In this document: piece after piece, positions 1 to 6,173 of the stretch
How positions within the stretch are numbered: the first letter of the stretch is position 1
Layout of the letters: each line of letters starts with the position of its first letter
Source: a bacterium
Lineage (GTDB): Bacteria; Cyanobacteriota; Vampirovibrionia; Gastranaerophilales; Gastranaerophilaceae
Length of the DNA stretch: 21,512 bases
Assembly (NCBI GenBank): GCA_004558955.1
Contig: SFZC01000020.1
Coordinates: 1-21,512 of the forward strand
Direction of reading: 5' to 3'
Program-made: the position numbers and the translations under genes
Notes under the pieces: model-generated
What the model was told of the DNA's origin: nothing
Databases searched by the model: none
Seen by the model: only the letters and a program-made list of their open reading frames with translations

Positions 1-1269
1 GAAAAGAAAGCCCTAGGTGCTGAATCAGGAGTTAAGAAAGGTGACATCGCAAGTTTGGCAAAAGCTGTCGGCTTTGGTAATGAAAGTAAGATGAAAGGTA
101 AACTTGCAGCCGGTGGTGTTGCGGCAGTAGCAACTGCGTTGGGTAGCTTGATTGGTACTCATAAACATTCTGCAACTGCAACCGCAAGAGATGAAAAAAC
201 TGCAACTTCACCTGATGCGTTTGATGAACAAACAGCAAGAGAATGGTTCAAGTTTATGGATTCAAACGGCAACCCTGTATATAAAGAAATCAGCGTAACT
301 GCAAAAGCACACGCAAAAGGTGTTACTGCAACTGCGGTCGCAGAAGCTGTAGCCAAAGCTTCATCTAAAGTTCCGATTCTCGGACAGTTAGCAGGACCTG
401 CTCTTGCGGGTGTGACAGCCTTCTTTATGGCTAACCCGCAAACAGAAGATGCATTCAACGGTAACAAGGTTGAAACAGTATTGAAAAACTTAAGTACAGT
501 ATCAGGAGCAGATAACAAGAAAATTGTTGCACAAATCCAAGATATGAAAATTACGGGTGATCCGCAACGTGATAAAGTTATTAAAGCGGCTGTAATTGAG
601 GCATCAATTAATGGTAAGGCTAATACAGAAGAATTGTTGGCCGCTTATGAAAGTTTGAAAGATACTAAGAAGGCGATTGAAGAAATCGATAATTACAAAG
701 AACCAACAACTCCAACAACTCCAACAACTCCAACAACTCCAACAACTCCAACAACTCCGCCTGTAGCCAAGAAAATTGGTGGTTGGGCAAGAGATCACAA
801 GTTGTTAGATAAACGTGGTGTCCCTCAAGACCAACGTGAAGTCAACGGTACAGGCAAAGGCAGAGCCCAAATCGTAATTGCTGATGAAGAAGGCGAAATT
901 GCGATTACAGGCGATAAACAAGCTCCTGATACAATTCAAATCAAAGATAATACAAACCAAAAAATCAATACTTTTGAATATCGAAAATTGACTGATGAAG
1001 AAGTTGCCAAAGGTGTTACAAAAGGCGGTGTCAAATTGACAGGGCTTGGTGGAAGAAAAGGACCATTCTATATCTTGACCAAAGCGATTGATACTCAAGG
1101 TAATTTGAGAAATAGGCACCCTGAAGTATATCAACTTGAACTGGATGATAATGATGACACAACAAATTATCATTTGGAACAATATGACGGCATGAACGGA
1201 AGCGGTGTATCAAGTATGCAATGGGAAAACCGTGCAACTCGTAAACATCACACCCACCGCAGAAAATAA
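1..1269 (+). CDS. Unknown Ala-rich protein with Thr-Pro repeat (5' end outside window)
   Basis: The frame is open from the first base of the window, so the N-terminus lies upstream; a TTG at 55 is not needed as a start. The visible part is 422 residues. In window numbering there are two Ala/Gly-rich hydrophobic stretches, at about 35-52 and 124-143 (VPILGQLAGPALAGVTAFFM), which could be membrane-inserting or amphipathic helices. A charged helical region follows, then six PTT units (235-252) as a flexible linker, and a C-terminal domain of about 170 residues rich in charged and polar residues that ends in a His/Arg-rich tail (RKHHTHRRK). I recognise no family. The layout (hydrophobic N-part, Thr-Pro linker, polar C-domain) suggests a surface-linked or envelope protein, which is inference only. 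A strong terminator follows 20 bases after the stop. Confidence 0.8.
   Translation, partial: EKKALGAESGVKKGDIASLAKAVGFGNESKMKGKLAAGGVAAVATALGSLIGTHKHSATATARDEKTATSPDAFDEQTAREWFKFMDSNGNPVYKEISVTAKAHAKGVTATAVAEAVAKASSKVPILGQLAGPALAGVTAFFMANPQTEDAFNGNKVETVLKNLSTVSGADNKKIVAQIQDMKITGDPQRDKVIKAAVIEASINGKANTEELLAAYESLKDTKKAIEEIDNYKEPTTPTTPTTPTTPTTPTTPPVAKKIGGWARDHKLLDKRGVPQDQREVNGTGKGRAQIVIADEEGEIAITGDKQAPDTIQIKDNTNQKINTFEYRKLTDEEVAKGVTKGGVKLTGLGGRKGPFYILTKAIDTQGNLRNRHPEVYQLELDDNDDTTNYHLEQYDGMNGSGVSSMQWENRATRKHHTHRRK
703..756 (+). repeat. In-frame 9-bp tandem repeat (CCAACAACT)6
   Basis: Six perfect back-to-back copies of CCAACAACT encode (Pro-Thr-Thr)6. The unit is a multiple of three, so gain or loss of copies changes linker length without breaking the frame. 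All copies are identical at the wobble positions, which points to recent expansion by slippage rather than old selected protein sequence. Confidence 0.95.
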
Positions 1270-1289
1270 AAACTGAATAGCTATTAGTG

Positions 1290-1333
1290 ACGGCGGAAAT
1301 CTTTATTCAAAGATTTCCGCCGTTTGGTTTTGT
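1290..1333 (+). terminator. Rho-independent terminator of the upstream gene
   Basis: A perfect 15-bp stem (1290-1304 with 1309-1323) carries a 4-base loop and is followed by a T-rich tail (TTTGGTTTTG). It lies 20 bases after the stop codon of the gene ending at 1269. Confidence 0.85.
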
Positions 1334-1376
1334 TGTGATTGGTGGAATTTTTGACGAAAAAGCATGTGTTGGAAAA

Positions 1377-1400
1377 GTAGGTTGGCATTGCTATGCCAAC
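1377..1400 (+). repeat. REP-like element: GTAG plus 20-nt hairpin
   Basis: GTAG at 1377-1380 is followed directly by the perfect hairpin GTTGGCATTGCTATGCCAAC (8-bp stem, loop TGCT). A GTAG or GGAG foot beside a palindrome is the hallmark of REP sequences mobilised by RAYT (TnpA-REP) transposases. A related hairpin lies at 20765-20788. No RAYT gene is present in the window. It could also be a simple terminator, but no T-run follows immediately. Confidence 0.5.
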
Positions 1401-1523
1401 AGCGTTATTTTAATTGTCAAACAGATTCTGAATAACAAGAAAATAAAATGCTCATTCCTTCGCAAAAATTTTCTAAGTTTTCAGAATGACGAAAGCCTTG
1501 CTATGCTCACCATATTTCAACGC

Positions 1524-1549
1524 AAAAAAAAAGCTTCTTGAAGAAGCTT
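1524..1549 (-). terminator. Possible minus-strand terminator without an obvious gene
   Basis: An 8-bp stem (1531-1538 with 1542-1549, loop TGA) is preceded on the plus strand by a run of nine A. Read on the minus strand this is a hairpin followed by a run of T, the form of an intrinsic terminator. No minus-strand gene lies upstream of it. On the plus strand the hairpin is followed by CCTTGGAATTTTTT, so a weaker bidirectional role is possible. Confidence 0.4.
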
Positions 1550-1764
1550 CCTTGGAATTTTTTACAATTCCTCGTGTAAAAGATTAGTAGGTAGAAAGTA
1601 GAAGGTAGTCTTTTATATAAATTGCTTTATATATCGTTTGTATATATTAATAAAATATTTTTTATAACCAAAATTGCGTGAATTACTCAATATTGTTACA
1701 TAACTTTACAAATCTTTCTAGGTCTGCAATTTGACAACAAAAATCGTAAAACTATTCTTTAATC

Positions 1765-1793
1765 TTGCTATTTTTGCCGTTTTGCATTATATT
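1765..1793 (+). promoter_or_regulatory. Candidate coaD promoter
   Basis: TTGCTA (1765-1770) and TATATT (1788-1793) are separated by 17 bases and would give a leader of about 20 bases before the coaD ATG. An alternative pair upstream is TTGACA (1731-1736), 16 bases, TATTCT (1753-1758). Both fit a sigma-70-type promoter; the sequence alone does not decide between them. Confidence 0.5.
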
Positions 1794-1818
1794 TAAACCA
1801 ACAAAAAGAGGATTATTA

Positions 1819-2310
1819 ATGAAAATTGCGATATATCCGGGAAGTTTTGACCCGATAACAAAAGGACATTTGGATATTTTAAAGAATGCGTCAGAAATTT
1901 TTGACAAGGTTATTATTGCCGTTGCTCATAACATTAAAAAAACTGGCTTTTTGACGGTTGAGGAGCGTGTCGAGCTCATTAAGCAAAGTGTTAAAGATAT
2001 TCCGAATGTCGAAGTTGATGCGTTTTGCGGTTTGACTATCGAATATGCAAAAAAACGTAACGCAGAAGTGCTTATAAGAGGGCTTCGTGCTGTTTCGGAT
2101 TTTGAGTATGAAATGCAGTTATCGCAGGCAAACAGTGCTTTATGTAAGGAAATTAAGACGGTCTTTTTGACCACAAAACCGAAATATAACTTCATTTCTT
2201 CAAGTACAATCAGAGAAATTTTGGAAAATGGCGGAGATATTTCAAAATTCGTTCCTGAGCCGGTATATAATTATTTGAAGGGCAGAAGGGAGTTTGTCGA
2301 TGAAGTTTGA
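1819..2310 (+). CDS. coaD: Phosphopantetheine adenylyltransferase
   Basis: Catalyses the fourth step of coenzyme A synthesis in the cytoplasm, joining 4'-phosphopantetheine and ATP to give dephospho-CoA and pyrophosphate. The 163-residue length is normal for bacterial CoaD. The nucleotidyltransferase signature is at the N-terminus (YPGSFDPITKGHLDI, containing the T/HxGH motif), followed by RGLRAVSDFEYEMQ in the middle and FISSSTIRE near the C-terminus, all typical of the family. The chosen ATG has AGAGGA six bases upstream; the open frame extends 18 codons further upstream, but those residues do not fit the family. The 3' end overlaps the next gene by 11 bases, so the two are probably co-transcribed and translationally coupled. 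Confidence 0.95.
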   Translation: MKIAIYPGSFDPITKGHLDILKNASEIFDKVIIAVAHNIKKTGFLTVEERVELIKQSVKDIPNVEVDAFCGLTIEYAKKRNAEVLIRGLRAVSDFEYEMQLSQANSALCKEIKTVFLTTKPKYNFISSSTIREILENGGDISKFVPEPVYNYLKGRREFVDEV

Positions 2311-2692
2311 AAGTAAAGAATCAATCAAAAATCTTGAAAAACAACTTCAGTCAGGGTATTCACTGCCGATATTCAGAGGGTATGTAGCCGTTAAAGCTAC
2401 GGGATTTTACAAGTTTATTGATACTTTTTATTCTTCTTTGCCGTCCGATTTGCACGAGGCAAGATTGCTTTTGAAAAAGTTTGATAGTAATTTCCATAAT
2501 CAAAATAACAAAATCGCAACTTCTAAAACCTCTCCGTTCGATTGTTTGCAAGAACTTGAATGTCGTTTGGACAAAGCAATAAAATTTGCTGATTTTGCGA
2601 TTGTGAGTGTTAAGGAATTTGAAAATTTAATTAATAAAGTTTACAAAAGTTTGCCTGAAGAGATTACAAAAGCAGAAACTTTAGACAGGTGA
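2300..2692 (+). CDS. Small protein of two tandem copies of a coaD-linked domain
   Basis: 130 residues with no signal peptide or membrane helix. It consists of two copies of one domain of about 50 residues: residues 9-58 end in FYSSLPSDLHEARLLL, and residues 80-130 end in VYKSLPEEITKAETLDR. Both resemble residues 5-52 of the next gene (IYSALPPEVQEARLLL). The ATG at 2300 is preferred over a TTG at 2294 because AAGGGAG lies seven bases upstream of it, inside the 3' end of coaD. The overlap with coaD places it in the same operon. Function unknown; it looks like a paralogue of the downstream protein that kept and doubled the N-terminal domain but lacks the coiled coil, so it may pair with that protein. 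The pairing is inference. Confidence 0.8.
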   Translation: MKFESKESIKNLEKQLQSGYSLPIFRGYVAVKATGFYKFIDTFYSSLPSDLHEARLLLKKFDSNFHNQNNKIATSKTSPFDCLQELECRLDKAIKFADFAIVSVKEFENLINKVYKSLPEEITKAETLDR

Positions 2693-2801
2693 AAAATATG
2701 TTAAAATATGTAATTACATGGCAAAATAATATTTGACAATTACCCGTTATCATGGCACACTTTAATTACATAAATGTGAAAGGGATAAAAGGGATACTAG
2801 C

Positions 2802-3368
2802 ATGCCACAAAACGGAGTTTACGATTTACTAAAAATGTTGGAAATCGCCTTAGATGAAGGTTATTCCGTACTCAAATATACAGTAGTAAACAAAAGAGAA
2901 ATTGAAGATTTAATAGATAGAATATACTCAGCATTACCGCCTGAAGTTCAAGAAGCAAGACTTTTACTTCGTGACAAAGAAAGATTGATTAACGAAGCAA
3001 GACAACAGGCTGCAAGAATTGTTCAGGATGCACAAAACGAAGCAGACAGAATTTTGTCTGAATCAGACCAGAAAAAAGCTCTTGAAAGAGAAGGTGCTCG
3101 TATTAAAAATGAAGTTATGGAAGATTGCGAAAAAATGAAACATCTTGCAAAACAAGATAGCGAAAATCTTAGACTTCAAGCAACTGAAGAGGCCGTTAAA
3201 ATTCGTGAAAGTGCAGAACTTTATGCTGAAAGACTTTTCACTTGTTTGGAAGGCAATTTAACTCAATTACAACAAGATGTTAAAAATTGTCAATTATATG
3301 TAAATAAGATGAGAAATGATACCTCTGCCCGTTATTCAACTCAAGCGGGTGCGACGAGAGAATTATAA
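2802..3368 (+). CDS. Coiled-coil protein, coaD-linked cyanobacterial-type family
   Basis: 188 residues. Residues 5-52 form the domain shared with the preceding gene (ending IYSALPPEVQEARLLL). Residues about 55-150 are a highly charged Ala/Glu/Arg-rich coiled coil (for example RLINEARQQAARIVQDAQNE), reminiscent of DivIVA or ATP-synthase b-subunit stalks, and a short tail follows. From memory, Cyanobacteria carry a family with this arrangement downstream of coaD, often annotated DivIVA-like or ATP synthase b-like; the real role is unknown to me. The start has AAAAGGGA just upstream. A TTGACA at 2733-2738 hints at a separate promoter, but no good -10 sits at the usual distance. The gene ends at a strong terminator. 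A role in division or membrane scaffolding is a guess. Confidence 0.85.
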   Translation: MPQNGVYDLLKMLEIALDEGYSVLKYTVVNKREIEDLIDRIYSALPPEVQEARLLLRDKERLINEARQQAARIVQDAQNEADRILSESDQKKALEREGARIKNEVMEDCEKMKHLAKQDSENLRLQATEEAVKIRESAELYAERLFTCLEGNLTQLQQDVKNCQLYVNKMRNDTSARYSTQAGATREL

Positions 3369-3392
3369 GTCTTAATTAAAAAATAATATATC

Positions 3393-3420
3393 AAAAGCAC
3401 TTTTTATAAAGTGCTTTTTT
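3393..3420 (+). terminator. Rho-independent terminator after the coiled-coil gene
   Basis: An 11-bp perfect stem (3393-3403 with 3408-3418), loop TTAT, running into six T. It closes the coaD transcription unit. Confidence 0.9.
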
Positions 3421-3454
3421 ATTGGTAAAAATGTAGTATTTGTTTACAATTAGT

Positions 3455-3482
3455 TTGCATTTTATTTTTTTTGGTATATTAT
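3455..3482 (+). promoter_or_regulatory. Candidate promoter of the rpmG-secE-nusG block
   Basis: TTGCAT (3455-3460) and TATTAT (3477-3482) with a 16-base spacer, inside an AT-rich stretch just after a terminator and about 90 bases before rpmG. This is the only clear gap in which the ribosomal block could start. Confidence 0.45.
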
Positions 3483-3570
3483 AAAACTATAAGCCGATAA
3501 AGATAGAATGTGTAAATGCCACATTCTATTTTAAATAGAAGACAAGTTAATAACAAAAGGAAATAAAACA

Positions 3571-3738
3571 ATGGGTATCAAAGGAAAAAATGACAGAATG
3601 GTAGTTTTAGCATGTGAAGAATGTAAAGAAAGAAACTACACAACAACTAAAAACAAAAAAAATATTAAAGAAAGATTAGAATTGAATAAATATTGTCCAA
3701 GATGCAGAAAAACTACTGCACACAAGGAAACTAAGTAA
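3571..3738 (+). CDS. rpmG: 50S ribosomal protein L33
   Basis: 55 residues, beginning MGIKGKNDRMVVLACEECKE. Two CxxC pairs (CEEC near residue 15, CPRC near residue 42) form the zinc ribbon of the C+ form of L33; the Lys-rich centre and the KETK end are usual. AAAGGA lies nine bases before the ATG. L33 is a small component of the large ribosomal subunit near the E site. The order rpmG, tRNA-Trp, secE, nusG, rplK, rplA is a widely conserved bacterial block, which supports the call. Because the cysteine form binds zinc, the gene would depend on zinc supply unless a cysteine-free paralogue exists elsewhere. Confidence 0.93.
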   Translation: MGIKGKNDRMVVLACEECKERNYTTTKNKKNIKERLELNKYCPRCRKTTAHKETK

Positions 3739-3748
3739 GGTTTTAGAT

Positions 3749-3779
3749 ACGGAAGGCGGAAATGCTTTCTGTCTTCCGT
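3749..3779 (+). other. Hairpin between rpmG and tRNA-Trp
   Basis: A 14-bp stem with two G-U pairs (3749-3762 with 3766-3779) and a 3-base loop, starting 10 bases after the rpmG stop. The tail (GTTCAAGATTTT) is a poor T-run, so it is more likely a partial terminator or an RNase processing site that separates rpmG mRNA from the tRNA than a full stop. Confidence 0.5.
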
Positions 3780-3797
3780 GTTCAAGATTTTAATCGG

Positions 3798-3870
3798 GCG
3801 TCCTTAGTTCAGTTGGTAGAACGTCGGTCTCCAAAACCGGATGTCGAGGGTTCGAGTCCTTCAGGGCGCG
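3798..3870 (+). tRNA. trnW: tRNA-Trp (anticodon CCA)
   Basis: The cloverleaf folds fully. Acceptor stem GCGTCCT pairs with AGGGCGC (one G-U), D stem GTTC/GAAC, anticodon stem TCGGT/ACCGG with loop CTCCAAA and anticodon CCA at 3831-3833, T arm GAGGG-TTCGAGT-CCTTC, discriminator G. The terminal CCA is not encoded and must be added by the CCA-adding enzyme. The position between rpmG and secE is the classical one. Confidence 0.96.
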
Positions 3871-3898
3871 ATTTTAATTCAAGTAAAGGATTGTTAAA

Positions 3899-4096
3899 AT
3901 GAATGAAGCAGTAGAAGCTATAAAAACATATTTTAAAGGTGTAAGAGCTGAATGGGGAAAAGTCAGTTGGCCTGAAAGAAGAACCGTGATTTTTGAAACC
4001 GGTTCTGTTATTGTGATTGTCTTTGTTTTTACTGTTGCTATATATTTAATGGATTTAATCTTTAAAGGATTATTCGGCTTAATTAAGCCGGTTTAA
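3899..4096 (+). CDS. secE: Preprotein translocase subunit SecE
   Basis: 65 residues, the short single-helix form found outside Proteobacteria. The amphipathic N-terminal helix carries the conserved surface segment (RAEWGKVSWPERR, about residues 16-28), followed by one transmembrane helix at about 33-55 (SVIVIVFVFTVAIYLMDLIF). SecE clamps the SecY channel in the inner membrane. AAAGGA sits eight bases before the ATG. The gene lies 28 bases after tRNA-Trp and 41 bases before nusG, so it is probably transcribed together with both. Confidence 0.95.
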   Translation: MNEAVEAIKTYFKGVRAEWGKVSWPERRTVIFETGSVIVIVFVFTVAIYLMDLIFKGLFGLIKPV

Positions 4097-4137
4097 TAAA
4101 ACCAAACGTTAAGCAAAAATATAACTAAAGGTGGCTT

Positions 4138-4764
4138 ATGACTAAAAAAGAAAAAACTATGGAAGAAGAATTAAACGAAGATATCTTGGAAGAACAAGTA
4201 CAAGAACAAGCAGTTCAAGCTGAAAAAGAAGCCAAGAAAAATCAAAAAAGATGGTATATTGTTCACACCTATTCCGGTTACGAAAACAAGGTAAAAGTGA
4301 ACCTTGAAAAACGTATTGAATACATGAACATGGGCGACAAGATATTCAGAATTGAAGTTCCTCAAAAAACGGTTACTCAAATGAAGGCCGGTAAAAAACA
4401 AGAAAAAGAAGAAAAAATCTTCCCGGGTTATGTTCTTGTCGAAATGATTATGGACGAAGATAGCTGGTATGTTGTAAGACACACTTCAGGTGTAACAAAA
4501 TTTGTAGGTTCAGCGAAAAAACCTATTCCTGCAAGAGAAAGTGAAATCAAAAAGATTCTTCACAGATCTACTTCTCAAGTTGAAAAAATCGAACTTGACG
4601 TTAAAGCAGGTGACAAAGTTAGAATTATCTCAGGTCCGTTTGCAGACTTTGATGCGGATATTGTTGAAGTTTATCCGGATAAATCTAAACTTAGAGCAAA
4701 TGTTTCCATCTTTGGTCGTGAAACTCCGATTGAGTTGGAATACAAACAAATCAATAAGCTATAA
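4138..4764 (+). CDS. nusG: Transcription termination/antitermination protein NusG
   Basis: 208 residues. Residues 1-37 are an acidic, Gln/Lys-rich extension that many NusG proteins lack. The NGN domain runs from WYIVHTYSGYENKVK (39-53) to about 145, including the FPGYVLVEM strand (95-103). The KOW domain follows (AGDKVRIISGPFADFDADIV, 157-176). NusG binds RNA polymerase and links it to Rho or the ribosome. AAAGGTGG precedes the ATG at 4138; a second ATG at 4159 would shorten the acidic extension, but the ribosome binding site supports the first. The operon position, secE-nusG-rplK, is canonical. Confidence 0.95.
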   Translation: MTKKEKTMEEELNEDILEEQVQEQAVQAEKEAKKNQKRWYIVHTYSGYENKVKVNLEKRIEYMNMGDKIFRIEVPQKTVTQMKAGKKQEKEEKIFPGYVLVEMIMDEDSWYVVRHTSGVTKFVGSAKKPIPARESEIKKILHRSTSQVEKIELDVKAGDKVRIISGPFADFDADIVEVYPDKSKLRANVSIFGRETPIELEYKQINKL

Positions 4765-4788
4765 TTAAAAAGAAGATAGTACAAAAAT

Positions 4789-4830
4789 GTGGAAGGATTT
4801 TTATTGAGAAATAGAAACCGTTATTACCAC
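4789..4830 (+). promoter_or_regulatory. Candidate ribosomal protein L1 binding site in the rplK leader
   Basis: Lower stem GTGG (4789-4792) with CCAC (4827-4830), an asymmetric internal loop with AA on one side and GTTATTA on the other, and an upper stem GGATTT.../...GAAACC capped by a GAGA tetraloop. This copies the L1 site of 23S rRNA, where GGUGGGAG faces AAUACCACC. L1 is known to repress the L11 operon through such a mimic in the leader. The hairpin ends just before the rplK ribosome binding site (AAAAGGAG), as expected for translational control. The upper stem has one A-A mismatch and one bulge. Confidence 0.65.
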
Positions 4831-4844
4831 AAAAGGAGAAAAAA

Positions 4845-5270
4845 ATGGCAAAAAAAGTAGTAGGAAAAATCAAGCTTCAAATCGAAGCAGGAAAAGCAAA
4901 TCCGTCACCACCGGTTGGTCCGGCACTAGGTCAACATGGTGTTAACATCATGGATTTCTGTAAGCAATTTAATGCTAAAACTCAAGACAAAGCAGGATAT
5001 ATTATTCCGGTTGTTATTGATGTTTATGAAGATAAAAGCTTCACATTCATTATCAAATCACCTCCGGCTCCTGTATTGATTAAAAAAGCTTTAAATATTC
5101 CAAAAGGTTCATCTGTACCTAACAAGGATAAAGTTGCTGAAATCACAAGAGCTCAGTTAGAAGAAATCGCTAAAATTAAAATGGACGATTTGAATGCTAC
5201 AACAATGGAAGCTGCAGTGAAAATGATTGCAGGTTCTTGCAGAGCAATGGGTGTAACAGTAAAAGATTAA
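4845..5270 (+). CDS. rplK: 50S ribosomal protein L11
   Basis: 141 residues, the usual length. The N-terminal domain begins KVVGKIKLQIEAGKANPSPP and continues with VGPALGQHGVNIMDFCKQFN; its proline-rich face contacts elongation factors. The C-terminal rRNA-binding domain ends in IAGSCRAMGVTVKD. L11 binds the GTPase-associated centre of 23S rRNA and is needed for RelA activation in bacteria that have it. AAAAGGAG lies upstream of the ATG. The gene is flanked on both sides by hairpins resembling the L1 binding site, so L1 from the next gene is likely to control its translation. Confidence 0.97.
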   Translation: MAKKVVGKIKLQIEAGKANPSPPVGPALGQHGVNIMDFCKQFNAKTQDKAGYIIPVVIDVYEDKSFTFIIKSPPAPVLIKKALNIPKGSSVPNKDKVAEITRAQLEEIAKIKMDDLNATTMEAAVKMIAGSCRAMGVTVKD

Positions 5271-5274
5271 TTGA

Positions 5275-5301
5275 TGGAAGGACGAAAGTCCGTTAATACC
5301 A
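5275..5301 (+). promoter_or_regulatory. Second candidate L1 binding site, between rplK and rplA
   Basis: Compact hairpin: lower stem TGG/CCA (5275-5277, 5299-5301), internal loop AA facing GTTAATA, upper stem GGAC/GTCC and a GAAA tetraloop. The TGGAAG...AATACCAC core matches both the leader hairpin at 4789-4830 and the 23S L1 site. It starts four bases after the rplK stop and ends two bases before the rplA ribosome binding site (AAAGGA), a position suited to direct control of rplA by its own product. Confidence 0.65.
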
Positions 5302-5319
5302 CGAAAGGAAAACTAAAAA

Positions 5320-6048
5320 ATGTCAAAAATAACTAAAAAACAAAGAAAAATGCAGGAAATGCTGGAAGGTTTTGTACAACCTTCAACGGCTGTGGATGCA
5401 ATTAAAAAATTACAAGAAATTTCAAAAGAAGTTTCTAAGTTTAACGAAACCGTTGAATGCCACATGCGTTTAGGTATTGACGTTAGACAAGCAGACCAAC
5501 AAATCAGATCAACTGTAGTTTTACCTGCAGGTTTGGGTAAAGAAGTTAGAGTTTGCGTTATTGCTAAAGGTGCTAAGGCTACTGAAGCAACTGAAGCAGG
5601 TGCTGACTTTGCTGGTGCTGAAGAAATCATCGATAAGATTTCAGGCGGCTGGTTTGAATTTGATACATTGATTGCTACACCTGATTGTATGGCAATGTTA
5701 GGTAAATTAGGTCGTGTTTTGGGACCTAAAGGCTTAATGCCAAACCCTAAAACAGGTACAGTGACAATGGATATTGCAAAAGCAGTTAAAGATGCTAAAG
5801 CAGGTAAAGTTGAATACCGTGCTGATAAACAAGGTATGATTCACTGCCCAATCGGTAAAATTCAATTCTCAGAAGCTGATTTGGTTAAAAACTATGCAAC
5901 TTTGGCAGATGCTATCTTGAAAGCAAAACCTGCTTCAGCAAAAGGTACATTTGTTAAATCAGTTTACTTGGCAACTACAATGGGTCCTGGTATCAAACTT
6001 GATCCGAAAGTATTTGCAGCAGAAGTAAAAGATTTAATCGCAGGTTAA
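5320..6048 (+). CDS. rplA: 50S ribosomal protein L1
   Basis: 242 residues, slightly longer than the usual 225-235 because of a Lys-rich N-terminus (SKITKKQRKMQEMLEGF). Recognisable core: FNETVECHMRLGIDVRQADQ, then VCVIAKGAKATEATEAGAD, the hinge region LGRVLGPKGLMPNPKTGTV, and the C-terminal SVYLATTMGPGIKLDP. L1 forms the mobile L1 stalk of the large subunit and in many bacteria represses its own operon by binding mRNA. AAAGGA lies about 10 bases before the ATG. A terminator follows directly, and the usual neighbours rplJ and rplL are not here. Confidence 0.96.
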   Translation: MSKITKKQRKMQEMLEGFVQPSTAVDAIKKLQEISKEVSKFNETVECHMRLGIDVRQADQQIRSTVVLPAGLGKEVRVCVIAKGAKATEATEAGADFAGAEEIIDKISGGWFEFDTLIATPDCMAMLGKLGRVLGPKGLMPNPKTGTVTMDIAKAVKDAKAGKVEYRADKQGMIHCPIGKIQFSEADLVKNYATLADAILKAKPASAKGTFVKSVYLATTMGPGIKLDPKVFAAEVKDLIAG

Positions 6049-6071
6049 TTTTTTAACAAAATACAAAATAT

Positions 6072-6104
6072 AAAAAAGACGTAGGCTTTGCTTGCGTCTT
6101 TTTT
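6072..6104 (+). terminator. Rho-independent terminator after rplA
   Basis: A 10-bp stem (AAAAAAGACG at 6072-6081 with CGTCTTTTTT at 6095-6104), a 13-base loop, and a T-run that forms the end of the right arm. It closes the secE-nusG-rplK-rplA unit. Confidence 0.85.
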
Positions 6105-6134
6105 GTGTAATAATAATTTAACAATATAACACAA

Positions 6135-6163
6135 TTTCAAATATGTTAAATTTGTGGTACAAT
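6135..6163 (+). promoter_or_regulatory. Promoter of the rhamnose/glycosyltransferase operon
   Basis: TTTCAA (6135-6140), a 17-base spacer and TACAAT (6158-6163) preceded by TGG, an extended -10. Transcription would start near 6170, only about four bases before the ATG at 6174, so the first gene may be read from a leaderless mRNA; no Shine-Dalgarno sequence is visible. Confidence 0.55.
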
Positions 6164-6173
6164 ATGTATCGTA

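Larger units (their letters stand above)
1270..1818. other. Long intergenic region with hairpins, no convincing gene
   Basis: About 550 bases without a supported gene. In order it holds the terminator at 1290, a REP-like hairpin at 1377-1400, an AT-rich stretch, a hairpin with a long A-run on its left side (1524-1549), four GTAG tetranucleotides close together (1587-1608), an AT-rich stretch and promoter-like hexamers before coaD. The plus-strand open frame 1287-1541 runs through the first two hairpins, has no ribosome binding site and has no recognisable protein content. Confidence 0.7.

Noticed and set aside
703..756. CRISPR-like array
   Set aside because: The units are 9 bp, contiguous and without spacers; a coding microsatellite explains them.
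604..798. Minus-strand frame with repeated Trp-Ser-Cys units
   Set aside because: It is the antisense of the Pro-Thr-Thr tandem repeat; the repeats follow from the coding strand.
1287..1541. Plus-strand open frame of 84 codons in the long intergenic region
   Set aside because: It runs through a terminator hairpin and a REP-like hairpin, has no ribosome binding site and has no protein-like composition.
1765..1818. N-terminal extension of CoaD
   Set aside because: The extension does not fit the family, and the internal ATG at 1819 has the ribosome binding site.
2733..2738. TTGACA as a full promoter for the coiled-coil gene
   Set aside because: No convincing -10 lies 16-18 bases downstream; the nearest, TTTAAT, is 22 bases away.
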